Notes: generated from the letters alone by a model not told the origin. 64,000 bases of DNA from Mycolicibacterium nivoides (GCF_003855255.1 NZ_CP034072.1:1240001-1304000), one strand, 5' to 3'. Counted from the stretch's first letter, positions 37,876 to 47,032 are shown. Translations and numbers: made by a program.

Positions 37876-39314
37876 CCTCGGCGCTCACTCATCTCGCGGC
37901 CGGGACGGAGCTGGTTGAGCCGGTGGCGGGCGGCGCGCAGCTGGTCCTGGCCGCACTGGCCGGCATCGCCCTGATCGTCGTGCTCATCACGATCGTCAAA
38001 CTGCATCCGTTCCTGGCCCTCATCTTCGGCGCGCTGACCGTGGGCATGGCGGCGGGCGAGAACGTCAGCGACGTGCTCGCCTCGTTCTCCACCGGCTTCG
38101 GGTCCACTGCTGCCAGCGTCGGGATATTGATCGCTCTCGGTGCGATGTTCGCCAAGCTCTTGGCCGACTCCGGGGGAGCGGACGAGATCGTGGACACCAT
38201 CGTCGGGCACGCCTCACCGCGGGCGCTCCCGTGGGCAATGGCGTTGGTGGGCGCGATCATCGGCCTGCCGATGTTCTTCGAGATCGGTCTGGTGCTGCTG
38301 ATGCCGGTGATCTACCTGGTGGCCCGCCGTTCTCAACTGTCCCTGATCACGGTCGGCATCCCCGCGCTGGCAGGCCTGTCGGCCATGCACGGATTCGTAC
38401 CACCACACCCGGGACCCGTCGCCGCGATCTCATTGCTCAACGCAGACCTCGGTGTCACCTTGGCCTTGGGTGTGCTGGTCGCGATCCCGACGATCGTGGT
38501 GGCAGGTCCGTTGTTCGGCAAGCTGGCCGGACGCTGGGTGGTCCTCGAGGTCCCGGACCGGTTCGACGCCGCCGACTCCACGGCGGGCCCGACGGGCGCG
38601 GATGCCGGCGGCGGTGCCACGACCGGCACGACCGCTACGAAGGCGCGACCGACCTTCGGGATCACCATGTTCAGCGTCCTGCTGCCGGTGGCACTGATGA
38701 TGGGCAAGGCGCTGGTCGACATCTTCGTCGAGGACAAGTCGCACCTGCTGCGTCAGACGTTCGACATCCTCGGGCAGCCCTTGATGGCGTTGCTGATCGC
38801 GGTGGTGGTCGGAATGTTCACGCTCGGCGGCGGCGCCAAGATGAGTCGCGACCAGATCGTGAAATGCATCGAGTCATCGCTTCCGCCGGTGGCCGGCATC
38901 ATCTTGATCGTCGCGGCCGGTGGCGGATTCAAACAGGTTCTGGTCGATACCGGGATCGGAACCCTGCTCGCCGAATGGGCCAAGGGCGCCAACCTGTCAG
39001 TGGTACTGCTGGCGTGGGTGTTGGCCGTGCTGATCCGGTTGGCCACAGGGTCGGCCACCGTGGCCACCATCACCGCGTCGTCACTCATGCTCGGACTGGT
39101 CGAGGGGATGAGTACCGGGGAGGTGTCCCTGGTGGTGCTCGCGGTGGGTGCCGGCTCGTTGTTCTTCTCGCACGTCAACGACGCCGGATTCTGGCTCGTG
39201 AAGGAGTATTTCGGGATGACGGTCGGCCAGACGATCAAATCGTGGTCACTGATGGAGACGGCGCTGTCGGTCTCCGGCCTGATCTTCGTCCTGTTGCTGG
39301 GCCTGGTGGTCTGA
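37872..39314 (+). CDS. gntP: Gluconate permease, GntP family
   Basis: 480 residues with about twelve membrane segments. GntP-family features include LIVVLITIVKLHPFLALI, GFGSTAASVGILIALGAMFAKLLADSGGA, GLPMFFEIGLVLLMPV, HGFVPPHPGPVAA and GSLFFSHVNDAGFWLVKEYFG near the end. A hydrophilic, Gly/Thr/Ala-rich loop of about 35 residues sits at 236-270. Imports gluconate as the substrate for gntK; coupled to it by an ATGA overlap. A strong terminator follows. Confidence 0.94.
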   Translation: MTSALTHLAAGTELVEPVAGGAQLVLAALAGIALIVVLITIVKLHPFLALIFGALTVGMAAGENVSDVLASFSTGFGSTAASVGILIALGAMFAKLLADSGGADEIVDTIVGHASPRALPWAMALVGAIIGLPMFFEIGLVLLMPVIYLVARRSQLSLITVGIPALAGLSAMHGFVPPHPGPVAAISLLNADLGVTLALGVLVAIPTIVVAGPLFGKLAGRWVVLEVPDRFDAADSTAGPTGADAGGGATTGTTATKARPTFGITMFSVLLPVALMMGKALVDIFVEDKSHLLRQTFDILGQPLMALLIAVVVGMFTLGGGAKMSRDQIVKCIESSLPPVAGIILIVAAGGGFKQVLVDTGIGTLLAEWAKGANLSVVLLAWVLAVLIRLATGSATVATITASSLMLGLVEGMSTGEVSLVVLAVGAGSLFFSHVNDAGFWLVKEYFGMTVGQTIKSWSLMETALSVSGLIFVLLLGLVV

Positions 39315-39332
39315 GCCGGTTGACCGGCCCCG

Positions 39333-39366
39333 GCGTGAGATGCCCGATTCAACGGGCATCTCACGC
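39333..39366. terminator. Bidirectional terminator between gntP and the RDD gene
   Basis: GCGTGAGATGCCCG and CGGGCATCTCACGC form a perfect 14-bp stem with a 6-base loop (ATTCAA), placed between two convergent stop codons. Confidence 0.85.
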
Positions 39367-39374
39367 AACGGGTT

Positions 39375-39905
39375 TCAGCCCCGGACCACCTGCGTGCCGC
39401 CGGCGAGTTCGTCGTGCTTGCCCTGCTTGGTGGGGCTCGAGCTGATGGTGACCGCGATGACGATCATGGCGACGATGGCCAGGAAGCCACCCACGAACGG
39501 GATGATCGTCAGCAGGGTGAAGGCATTGCGGATGGCCGATTCCTTGGCGGTCGGCTTCGGTGTGTTGCCCGCGCCGTGCACGGCCAGGCCCAGCACCTTC
39601 TTGCCCGGTGTCGCACCCGTCGCCACTTCGAAACCGACGAAGTAGACGAACATCAGCAGTCCGGTGAACAGGCCGGTCACCCAGTAGCTCGACAGCGAGT
39701 CGGTGACGAACGACAGGAAGAACGCCACGATCGCGACGAGGATCCCGTCGATCACCCGGGCCAGCCAACGTCGCCCCAAACCGCCGGGGGTCTGCGTGCC
39801 GTAGGGCGGGGGATAGCCGCCCGGCGCCTGCCCGCCGTAGGGCGGTGGGTAGCCGCCGGGTTGTCCGTATTGTCCGAATTCCGGTTGATAGTCACCCGTG
39901 GTCAT
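39375..39905 (-). CDS. RDD family membrane protein
   Basis: 176 residues. The N-terminal 40 are rich in Gly, Pro, Tyr and Gln with a repeat of the form GGYPPPYG (twice, near residues 17-35). The RDD domain then follows: RRWLARVIDGILVAIVAF, three hydrophobic segments, and GATPGKKVLGLAVHG. Function is unknown; the Pro/Tyr-rich cytoplasmic tail is common in actinobacterial RDD proteins. It lies nine bases downstream of the DoxX-like gene, so the two probably share a transcript. Confidence 0.88.
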   Translation of the reverse strand: MTTGDYQPEFGQYGQPGGYPPPYGGQAPGGYPPPYGTQTPGGLGRRWLARVIDGILVAIVAFFLSFVTDSLSSYWVTGLFTGLLMFVYFVGFEVATGATPGKKVLGLAVHGAGNTPKPTAKESAIRNAFTLLTIIPFVGGFLAIVAMIVIAVTISSSPTKQGKHDELAGGTQVVRG

Positions 39906-39914
39906 GCCACAACG

Positions 39915-40709
39915 CTACCGATCAAGGCGCTGGTCGAGTTGAGTTCGTGCGAGATCGGCAAGAGCAGCGGAGCGTTCCCGGGCGGCCTCGGCCAGTTCGG
40001 GTGCGCGTTCGCGGGCGACATGGGCGAGTTCGCCGGCCCGTGCACGGGCGGCGTCAGCCACCTCGGGTCCGTGGTCACGCGCGAGTTGGGCCAACTCCGA
40101 GGCCAATTCGGTCGCCCTGTCCACGGCCGCGTCGGCAAGTTCGCGGCCGCGTTCGGCGCCGACGGCCAGACCGTGACCGATCTTCTCGGCGATGGCACTG
40201 TCAGCGAGGGCGTCACCGCCCGCCGCCACACCGGGAACGGCAGCGGCGACACTGGCCGAGACGTGTCGCGCGGCCCGGCGTCCGCGCCAGGCCAGCGACG
40301 GCTTGCCCGCGGTGTCGGCTGCCGCGATGATCAGACCGCCCAGCAGGCTCACATCGGTCAGAAACTCACGGCGCTGCCGCGCGGCGTGTTGCGGGTCGGA
40401 ATCCTTCAAGAATGCCTGCGAACCAAGGCTTCCCGGAATCATCGTGACGGCAAGGGCCGCCGCGGTCAGGCGGGGCGCCCGCCCGGCGGCCAGCAGCAAC
40501 CCGCCTGCCACCTGGACCACCGCGTTGACCCGCGCGACGGCATTGGCATTGTTGGGAACACCGGCCCCCACCGGGCCGGGCAGTGCGCTCAGCGCGCCGA
40601 GGGTTCTCTGTGTCGTCTCCGTGGAGGTACTCGGGTCGCGCAGAGTGTCCACACCGCGGGCGATGAAGGTCGCAGACAACATGGGACGGGCGATTCGTCT
40701 GATCAACAT
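39915..40709 (-). CDS. DoxX-family membrane protein with long amphipathic-repeat tail
   Basis: 264 residues. The first 150 match the DoxX family: MLIRRIARPMLSATFIARGVDTLRDP, then hydrophobic segments around GGLLLAAGRAPRLTAAALAV and FLTDVSLLGGLIIAAADT. DoxX proteins are associated with redox or thiol homeostasis. From about residue 150 an Ala/Glu/Arg-rich, probably helical tail follows, ending in regular 11-residue repeats (see separate entry). Most DoxX proteins I know stop near 150-190 residues, so the tail is an extension. Confidence 0.85.
   Translation of the reverse strand: MLIRRIARPMLSATFIARGVDTLRDPSTSTETTQRTLGALSALPGPVGAGVPNNANAVARVNAVVQVAGGLLLAAGRAPRLTAAALAVTMIPGSLGSQAFLKDSDPQHAARQRREFLTDVSLLGGLIIAAADTAGKPSLAWRGRRAARHVSASVAAAVPGVAAGGDALADSAIAEKIGHGLAVGAERGRELADAAVDRATELASELAQLARDHGPEVADAARARAGELAHVARERAPELAEAARERSAALADLARTQLDQRLDR
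39948..40157 (-). repeat. 11-residue repeat array in the DoxX-like protein
   Basis: Residues 185-254 include RDHGPEVADAA, RARAGELAHVA, RERAPELAEAA and RERSAALADLA in direct succession, preceded by AERGRELADAA and one longer unit. The consensus R-x-R-x-x-E-L-A-x-x-A predicts a continuous amphipathic helix, as in apolipoproteins or LEA-type proteins. Confidence 0.85.
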
Positions 40710-40756
40710 GGGCTAGGAGTTCCCCCAGCCCGCCAGAGCAAACCTGTGCGGTCAGC

Positions 40757-41578
40757 TCAGCGACGACCGGCCAGGAGAACTTCGCTGAGGTGGGTGGTGG
40801 TCTGGACTCCGTCGTCGTAGCCGCCCTGGTCGCCGAGGGCATTCATTATCGCCAACGTGTACCGCTGCTGCGGTCCCGCGAAACCGACGCTGTTGATCAC
40901 CCAGCCGCCCTGTTCGAGTGACCAGCCGTCCTTGTTGCCGGGATTCATCGCCGCACCGGCACCCCAGACACCCCACTGCTGGTTGGCGTCGACATGCTGC
41001 AGTGCGTCCACGATGCCTGCCGTTTCGGCCGGCGTGAGGCTGGTCAGCGTGTAGTTCATCAACCGGTCCAGATCCTCGGGCGTGGCCTTCTGGAAGCCCC
41101 AGTACGGGAAGGTCTTGCTGAACCCGCGTTGCGGTTGCAGCCCGGTCAGCCCATACGCCCCGAAATCGGCGTTGAAAGCCTGGTGGTCGGCGCCGCTGTA
41201 CCGGGTCCACAAGGTATCGGCGGCGTCGTCGTCGGACGAGTGCAGCATCGCTGCCATCAGGGTCCGGTCCGAATCGGTCAGCGTCACGGTCCCGGCCCGT
41301 TGCCTGGTCATCAGGTCGACCACCATGCCCAGCTTGATCGTGGACGCCGTCCACACCAGGTCGCCGGCGTGCGCGTTCCGGTAGACGGCGCCGGTGGTGC
41401 GGTCGCGCAGCACGTACCCGACCGTGCCGGGGCGGCTCGCCAAATAGGCGTCGGCGGCGGCGACGCGGTCGGCGAGATCGCAGTCCGTCCCCGTCGTGCA
41501 GGCTGCCCGCGCCGACGGGATCGTGATGCCGCACGCCATCGCGACGAGTACGCAAACAGAGAACAGGAGGCGGTGCAC
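40757..41578 (-). CDS. Exported beta-lactamase-like (class A fold) serine hydrolase
   Basis: 273 residues from GTG 41578. A signal peptide is clear (HRLLFSVCVLVAMACG, cleavage near ARA-AC, residue 26). The active-site motif S-x-x-K is STIK (S79-K82). The second motif region reads HSSDDDAADTL, and the usual K-T-G region is replaced by something like DGWSLEQGGW. It resembles the Beta-lactamase2 group found in mycobacterial exported proteins, whose members are not always true beta-lactamases. A longer frame to 41650 exists but would overlap the divergent gene's start, so the GTG is preferred. No strong ribosome site. Confidence 0.78.
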   Translation of the reverse strand: MHRLLFSVCVLVAMACGITIPSARAACTTGTDCDLADRVAAADAYLASRPGTVGYVLRDRTTGAVYRNAHAGDLVWTASTIKLGMVVDLMTRQRAGTVTLTDSDRTLMAAMLHSSDDDAADTLWTRYSGADHQAFNADFGAYGLTGLQPQRGFSKTFPYWGFQKATPEDLDRLMNYTLTSLTPAETAGIVDALQHVDANQQWGVWGAGAAMNPGNKDGWSLEQGGWVINSVGFAGPQQRYTLAIMNALGDQGGYDDGVQTTTHLSEVLLAGRR

Positions 41579-41628
41579 AGGAGTAGCTTCGCAGGCGTGC
41601 GTCCCATTGCCGGCACCGACGGTGGGCA

Positions 41629-42327
41629 ATGAACTACGACTGGGAACCATTGGGCGAGGGTGTGTGGCGCACCCGCCTGCCGTTCCTGGATGTGACGGTG
41701 GGACTCGTCAGTGGCCGCACGCACGCCCTATTGGTCGATTCCGGCACCACGTTGGCCGAGGCCCGCGGCATCGAGGCCGACGTTGCCGCGCTGACGGCGC
41801 GACGGGTCGGGCATATCGTCCTGACGCACAGCCATTTTGACCACGTCCTCGGCTGCTCGTGGTTCAACGAGGCCGAAATCCATTGCGCACCAGAGGTTGC
41901 GGCTGCCATGACATCGGGCCGGGCGCACCTGCGCGAGGATGCGATCCGCTACGGCGCCGACGCCGACGATGTCGACCAGGCCATCGCGGCGATGCCGGTC
42001 CCCGCGCACCAGGTGTCCGGCGGCGATATCGATCTCGGCGGTCGGACCGTGAGCATCCGGCGGCCCGGCCGCGGCCACACCGACCACGACCTGATCGTCA
42101 CGGTGCCCGGCAGGCATACGGTGGTGTTCTGCGGTGATCTCGTCGAGCAGTCCGGTGACCCGGTCATCGACGCCGACTCCGACCTCGAGGCCTGGCCGGT
42201 CACCCTGGAGGCGGTGCTCGCCGCAGGTGGGGAGGACGGGGTGTTCGTCCCCGGCCACGGCGCCGTCGTCGACGCGCATTTCATCCGGCTCCAGCAGCGC
42301 TGGCTGAGCGCCTGGTCCGCTTCGTGA
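41629..42327 (+). CDS. MBL-fold metallo-hydrolase
   Basis: 232 residues, no signal peptide. Zinc-ligand motifs of the metallo-beta-lactamase fold are complete: THSHFDH (H67, H69, D71, H72), GRGHTDHDL, FCGDLVE and VPGHG. The substrate cannot be told; relatives include lactonases and thioester hydrolases. ATG 41629 has GGTGGG just upstream. It is divergent from the beta-lactamase-like gene and 44 bp ahead of the thioesterase gene on the same strand. Confidence 0.88.
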   Translation: MNYDWEPLGEGVWRTRLPFLDVTVGLVSGRTHALLVDSGTTLAEARGIEADVAALTARRVGHIVLTHSHFDHVLGCSWFNEAEIHCAPEVAAAMTSGRAHLREDAIRYGADADDVDQAIAAMPVPAHQVSGGDIDLGGRTVSIRRPGRGHTDHDLIVTVPGRHTVVFCGDLVEQSGDPVIDADSDLEAWPVTLEAVLAAGGEDGVFVPGHGAVVDAHFIRLQQRWLSAWSAS

Positions 42328-42371
42328 TCCCCGCCGACAAATTTAGTTAGCCCATATGCGACGATTCGCCG

Positions 42372-43190
42372 ATGACCGAGGTTGACGCCCATTTTGTGCA
42401 GTCCGAGCAGGACAGGTTCCAGCCGACCCGCTTTGCGCAGAGCCACTGGGGTGAGGATCACCTCAACGGCCCGGCGTTGGTCGGTCTGGCCGCGCGGGCG
42501 CTGGAGGCGGCCTTCGGACTGCCCGAATTTCTGCCCGCCCGGCTGACGGTCGACCTGTTCAAGGCAGCGCGCGGGGTGCCGACCACGACGAAGGTGGCGT
42601 TGGTCCGGGACGGTCGGCGGGTCCGCAACTCCGAATGCGAACTGGTGCAGGACGGCGTGACCGTGGCACGTGCGACGTTGGTGCAGTACCGGCTGAGTGC
42701 ACCCCCGCGCGGTGAGGAGTGGACGTCGCCGACCCACTTCGAACCGCCGACCGCGCTCGATGGGGACCGGACCACCTATATGGGCAGTGACGCGGGCGGT
42801 TGGAGTCGCGCCATCGCCGAGCATCAGAACGCGTCGCGCAAGCGCTTCATGAATCGGACCATCACCGTGGTGCAGGGACAACCCAACTCACCCTTCGTGC
42901 GGGCCGCGATGGCCGCAGAGGGCACAAGCCTGGTGACCAACCTGGGCACCGCTGGTGTCGGTTACATCAACGGTGACCTGACCGTCGCCCTTTCGCGGTT
43001 GCCCGGCGACGAGTGGATCGGCGTTCAGGCCGATTCGCACTGGGCTGCCGATGGCGTCGCCGTGGGCGCGTCGACGTTGTTCGACAGCGCCGGGGCGTTC
43101 GGCACCGGCCTCGTCACGGCGATCAGCAATCCGGCGGCGCAGATCGATTTCTCCCACGACCCGTTTCCGGATCGCACCGCGCCGAGATGA
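42372..43190 (+). CDS. Acyl-CoA thioesterase family protein (double hot-dog fold)
   Basis: 272 residues with the pattern of TesB-like or acyl-CoA thioesterase-family proteins: FAQSHWGEDHLNGPALVGLAARAL near the N-terminus, LPARLTVDLFKAARG as the first hot-dog strand set, and DEWIGVQADSHWAADGVAVG then SAGAFGTGL in the second half. It would cleave acyl-CoA esters; chain length is unknown. Probably co-transcribed with the upstream metallo-hydrolase. Confidence 0.78.
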   Translation: MTEVDAHFVQSEQDRFQPTRFAQSHWGEDHLNGPALVGLAARALEAAFGLPEFLPARLTVDLFKAARGVPTTTKVALVRDGRRVRNSECELVQDGVTVARATLVQYRLSAPPRGEEWTSPTHFEPPTALDGDRTTYMGSDAGGWSRAIAEHQNASRKRFMNRTITVVQGQPNSPFVRAAMAAEGTSLVTNLGTAGVGYINGDLTVALSRLPGDEWIGVQADSHWAADGVAVGASTLFDSAGAFGTGLVTAISNPAAQIDFSHDPFPDRTAPR

Positions 43191-43579
43191 CCGCGTGAGC
43201 GGCGTACCCCATCGGGAAGAGGTTCTCGGCTCGCCGCCACCGGCACCGGTTCGGTTGTGCGCTGACGCGTGCGATCTGGGCCACAAGCCGCAGGCTGGAT
43301 CGGTCTGACCGTCCATCCCGCGGCCCTCGTCTACGAGGAGTTTTCCCGAACCGCGATCACCGCGGCGACAGCTCGTGTTGGTCGATTTCGTAGTCCTTTT
43401 TGATCGGCCGGATTGGATCTCTTGTATCCGGCTTTCTGGTTGGGCATCGTGGCGGAGCTTCTGTACCACCCTTTGACCCCTGAGCAGCGCTCGCCACATC
43501 ACCGATCGGCACGGTCATCTCCACCGTGCTCGGCTGCCCGGTACTCGACGCTCTTCGACCGACCGAAAGAACGCATTAC
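43191..43579 (+). promoter_or_regulatory. Gene-free gap upstream of the transporter/monooxygenase operon, with a candidate promoter
   Basis: 389 bp without a convincing gene. A good promoter match is TTGATC (43400-43405), a 16-base spacer, then TTGTAT (43422-43427). That would leave a leader of about 145 bases before the first ATG. I see no known riboswitch consensus and no short peptide with a run of cysteines. Confidence 0.4.
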
Positions 43580-45244
43580 ATGCCTCGTACCGCCCTTCGC
43601 CATGCCCTGATGACGTCTGCCGCCGCTCTTTCAGTTGCGCTGGTTGGTGCCGGTTGCGGTAGTGGGTCCGAGACCGCGTCCTCGGGTGACAGCGGTACAC
43701 CTGTGAGCGGTGGCTCCATCGTGTACGGCGCCGATCGTGAGCCCACCTGCCTGGACCCCCACAATTTCGGTGACATGCCGCAGACCTACGTTGCCCGGCA
43801 GTACCTCGACTCGTTGGTGTCCGAACGCCCCGATGGATCGGTGGTGCCGTGGCTGGCCGATTCATGGACGGTGTCGCCGGACGGCCTGGTTTACACCTTC
43901 ACGATCCGTTCCGGCGTGAAGTTCCACGACGGCACCCCCTTGGATGCCGCCGCGGTGAAGGCAAACTTCGAGCAGATCCTGGATCCGGCGACGCAGTCGC
44001 AGACCGATACGGGTTACCTGCGGCCGTACTACAAATCCTCGCGCGCGGTGAACCCCTCCACCTTCGAACTCACGCTGTCCTCGCCGTATTCGGCTCTGCT
44101 CCCGGTACTTTCGCAGGCGTTCTTCGGAATCGAGTCGCCCAAGGCGATGGCCCGTGGGCTCGAGGCCAACTGCCAATCCCCGGTCGGCACCGGACCATTC
44201 ATCGTCAGGCAGTGGAACCGCGGCCAGAGCGTCGAACTGGACCGCAACCCTGAATACAACTCGGCCCCGCAGGATGCCAAGCACCAGGGCCCGGCCTATC
44301 TCGAGCACGTCAGCTGGAAGTTCCTCGAAGACGGATCGGTTCGGTTCGCCGCGGTGCAGGGCCGCGACGCCGACATCATCTTCAACCCACCGCCCCAGCA
44401 GAAGGCCGCGTTGGAAGCAGACCGCAACCTGGTACTGCAGGCATTCACCCATACCGGACTTCCGAACGGCATCGCGCTGAACACCACCCACAAGCCGTTC
44501 GACGACAAGGCGGTACGCCAGGCGTTCATCCACGGCGCCAACGCCGAAGCCGCGGTCCGAAGCGCCTACCTCGGCGTGTTCGACTGGGAGCCGGGCCCGC
44601 TGTCGTCGACGACGCCGTACCTGCGTGAGGATCTGCGTGACTTCTACACATACGACCCGGACAAGGCGAACGCCCTGCTGGATTCCGCCGGGTGGACCAC
44701 GCGCGATGCCGATGGCTACCGCACCAAGGACGGCAGACGGCTGACCGCTCAATTGGTCTACTCGTCCGATCCTGGCGACACCCCGCCCGCCGATGTGACG
44801 CTGTTCCAGAACATTCAGGCCGCCGAGAAGCAGATCGGCTTCGACGTGGTGCTCAAACCACTTCCCGCCGACCAGTACTACTCGGCATTCACCGACAAGG
44901 ACGCCTACGACGGCCTGACCGGTGCATATTGGAACAGCCCCACTCCCGCCGTGCTGTCGATCGTGTATTCCACCGACTCACTCAAGGCTGCCCCGGGCAA
45001 CAACATGTCCTGGGTCTCGGACCCCAAGATCGATGATCTGCTGCATCAGGCGGCAGCCTCGAACGACATCGAGCAACAGAAGAAGCTCTACGGCGAGGTC
45101 GAGCAGATCGTCGCGGAGAACGCCTATCACCTCGGGCTGTACCCCCAGACCACCCGCCTGGTCACCAAGAAGCGGCTCAAGGACGTCTGGATCGAGCCCT
45201 CGGAGGGCGAGCCGGTACTGCATGACGCCTGGCTGGCGCCATGA
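43580..45244 (+). CDS. ABC transporter substrate-binding lipoprotein, peptide/nickel (SBP_bac_5) family
   Basis: 554 residues from ATG 43580. Signal peptide with lipobox LVGAGC (Cys about residue 25). The family 5 binding-protein pattern follows: GGSIVYGADREPTCLDPH, LADSWTVSPDGLVYTFTIRSGVKFHDGTPLDAAAVK, and GTGPFIVRQWNRGQSVELDRNPEY. The frame is open to 43526, but the extra 18 residues lack a signal sequence, so ATG 43580 is used. First gene of a six-gene operon: its TGA overlaps the next ATG. The family binds oligopeptides, glutathione, nickel complexes and other solutes; the operon suggests a small organic sulfur or nitrogen compound. Confidence 0.9.
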   Translation: MPRTALRHALMTSAAALSVALVGAGCGSGSETASSGDSGTPVSGGSIVYGADREPTCLDPHNFGDMPQTYVARQYLDSLVSERPDGSVVPWLADSWTVSPDGLVYTFTIRSGVKFHDGTPLDAAAVKANFEQILDPATQSQTDTGYLRPYYKSSRAVNPSTFELTLSSPYSALLPVLSQAFFGIESPKAMARGLEANCQSPVGTGPFIVRQWNRGQSVELDRNPEYNSAPQDAKHQGPAYLEHVSWKFLEDGSVRFAAVQGRDADIIFNPPPQQKAALEADRNLVLQAFTHTGLPNGIALNTTHKPFDDKAVRQAFIHGANAEAAVRSAYLGVFDWEPGPLSSTTPYLREDLRDFYTYDPDKANALLDSAGWTTRDADGYRTKDGRRLTAQLVYSSDPGDTPPADVTLFQNIQAAEKQIGFDVVLKPLPADQYYSAFTDKDAYDGLTGAYWNSPTPAVLSIVYSTDSLKAAPGNNMSWVSDPKIDDLLHQAAASNDIEQQKKLYGEVEQIVAENAYHLGLYPQTTRLVTKKRLKDVWIEPSEGEPVLHDAWLAP

Positions 45245-46164
45245 GGCGCCTGATGACCCGAATCGCCGGAATGATCGGAGTGCTCTGGGGCGCAGCGACG
45301 TTGACGTTCCTCGCCCAGCACCTGATGCCGGGCGAGCCGGCTCAGACGATCCTCGGCGGTGCCGGCTCCAAGCCCAGCCCCGAGCAACTGGCGGCGGTCA
45401 ACGAGCAGTACGGATTCAACCGGCCGCTGCCGGTGCAGTATCTGGACTATCTCGGTGGATTGCTCCACGGTGACCTCGGGACGTCGTATGTGCTCAAGCA
45501 GCCCGTGTCCGACATCATCGGGCAGCAGGTGGGCCCCACGCTGGTACTGACGGTCACCGCACTGGTGATCTCCTGGGCGATCGCGGTGGTGGTCACCCTG
45601 CTCACTGCCCATCGCAGCCGGGTGCTGGCCTCCATCGGCTCGGGCCTGGAGATCTTCCTGGCCGCTTTGCCCCAATATTGGCTGGGCATCGTGCTTCTGG
45701 TGATCTTCGCGTTCCAGTTGCACCTGTTCCCGGTGGTCGGCGACGACGGCGTGGCCGGGTTGGTGCTGCCGGCCCTGACCCTGGCACTGCCCCTGGCGGG
45801 TTTCCTCGGTCAGGTGACCCGCGACGAGTTCTCCTCGGCAATGGAGCAACCATTCGCGGTGTCGGCGCGGGCGCGCGGCATGAGCGACTGGGCCGTGCGC
45901 TGGCGACATGCGTTGCGCCATGCCGTACTGCCCGGTCTGTCGTTGTCGGGTTGGGCACTGGGGTCGTTGTTCTCCACAGCCGTCATCGTCGAGATCGTGT
46001 TCGTGCGTCCAGGTTTGGGCCGCATCCTGGTCGATGCTGTCTCCAAACAGGACATGCCGGTCGTGGTAGGTGTGACGCTGCTGGTCGCGTTGGCGTACGT
46101 GGTGGCCAACCTGCTGGTGGACATCGCCTTCGTCCGTGTCGATCCCCGGCTCAGGACGGCATGA
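45241..46164 (+). CDS. ABC transporter permease, DppB type
   Basis: 307 residues, six membrane segments. DppB-type features: MRRLMTRIAGMIGVLWGAATLTF, the YGFNRPLPVQYLDYLGGLLHGDLG loop, and ARARGMSDWAVRWRHALRHAVLPG as the ATPase-contact loop. Overlaps the binding-protein gene by ATGA and precedes the second permease by one base. Confidence 0.92.
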   Translation: MRRLMTRIAGMIGVLWGAATLTFLAQHLMPGEPAQTILGGAGSKPSPEQLAAVNEQYGFNRPLPVQYLDYLGGLLHGDLGTSYVLKQPVSDIIGQQVGPTLVLTVTALVISWAIAVVVTLLTAHRSRVLASIGSGLEIFLAALPQYWLGIVLLVIFAFQLHLFPVVGDDGVAGLVLPALTLALPLAGFLGQVTRDEFSSAMEQPFAVSARARGMSDWAVRWRHALRHAVLPGLSLSGWALGSLFSTAVIVEIVFVRPGLGRILVDAVSKQDMPVVVGVTLLVALAYVVANLLVDIAFVRVDPRLRTA

Positions 46165-46165
46165 G

Positions 46166-47032
46166 ATGGCGGTGCGTATCGCCGATGGGCTCACAGCCGG
46201 ATCGGGCTTGGGCGACCGGGGCGGCAGGCGGCTTCGCCCCGGAGTGTGGGTCGCCGGTCTCTACCTCGGATTGATGCTGGCCTGGGCCGCCGTGCCGTCG
46301 CTGTTCACCGATGAGTCGCCGTACGACACCGATATCGAAGCGCCGCTGCAGGTTCCGTCATGGGAGCACTGGTTCGGCACCGACGCCTCCGGGCGTGACA
46401 TCTACACCCGCGTTGTCTACGGCGCCCAGAGTTCACTCGCGATCGGCGTGGGGGCGACCGCACTGGCGCTGAGCGTCGCCATCGTGTTCGGCCTCGCTTC
46501 GGGGCTGGGCGGACGGTTCACCGATGGTGCGATCAGCCGGTTCCTGGAGGTCGTGCTGGCGCTGCCGGGCATGCTGGTCGCGTTGCTGTTCATCGCAATG
46601 CTCGGCCCGGGCGCGGCGACTCAGATCGTGGCGGTGGCGATCGGCTCGGCCGCCGGCTATGCGCGGATGATCCGGGGGCAGGTGTTGGCCGTCAAAGATT
46701 CCGGATACGTCAGTGCAGCAATCGCTCTCGGTCATCCACCGCATCGCATCGTCACCCGCCACATCTTCCCGAACGCGATGCGGCCCCTGGTGGTGCTCGG
46801 CACGATGGGGGTCGGCCAGTCGATCGTGTGGGCGTCTTCGCTGAGCTTTCTCGGGCTCGGCGTCGCGCCGCCGGCGCCGGAGTGGGGCGCCATGCTCAAC
46901 GCCGGGCGCGACTTCGTTTCCACCGCCTGGTGGTTGGAAGTGTTTCCGGGACTGGCGATTGTCGGCTGCACCCTGGCGGTCACCGTCGTCGGCCGCTATC
47001 TGCAGCAACGGCTGGAAGGACGGCTGACATGA
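46166..47032 (+). CDS. ABC transporter permease, DppC type
   Basis: 288 residues from ATG 46166. After a hydrophilic start come six membrane segments with DppC features: HWFGTDASGRDIYTRVVYGAQSSLAIG, GRFTDGAISRFLEVVLALPG and AIALGHPPHRIVTRHIFPNAMRP. An earlier ATG at 46136 lies inside the preceding gene and would add ten residues. The TGA overlaps the next ATG. Confidence 0.92.
   Translation: MAVRIADGLTAGSGLGDRGGRRLRPGVWVAGLYLGLMLAWAAVPSLFTDESPYDTDIEAPLQVPSWEHWFGTDASGRDIYTRVVYGAQSSLAIGVGATALALSVAIVFGLASGLGGRFTDGAISRFLEVVLALPGMLVALLFIAMLGPGAATQIVAVAIGSAAGYARMIRGQVLAVKDSGYVSAAIALGHPPHRIVTRHIFPNAMRPLVVLGTMGVGQSIVWASSLSFLGLGVAPPAPEWGAMLNAGRDFVSTAWWLEVFPGLAIVGCTLAVTVVGRYLQQRLEGRLT

Noticed and set aside
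43428..43579. SAM-type riboswitch in the leader of the putative sulfur operon
   Set aside because: I looked for the conserved SAM-I/SAM-IV core patterns and did not find them.
43413..43610. 65-codon frame as a leader peptide of the transporter operon
   Set aside because: It starts at TTG without a ribosome site, runs past the ATG of the binding-protein gene, and has no regulatory codon run such as clustered Cys.
46828..47028. N-terminal extension of the fused ATPase
   Set aside because: It overlaps the DppC-type permease, is Arg-rich and has no similarity; ATG 47029 with an ATGA overlap is natural.
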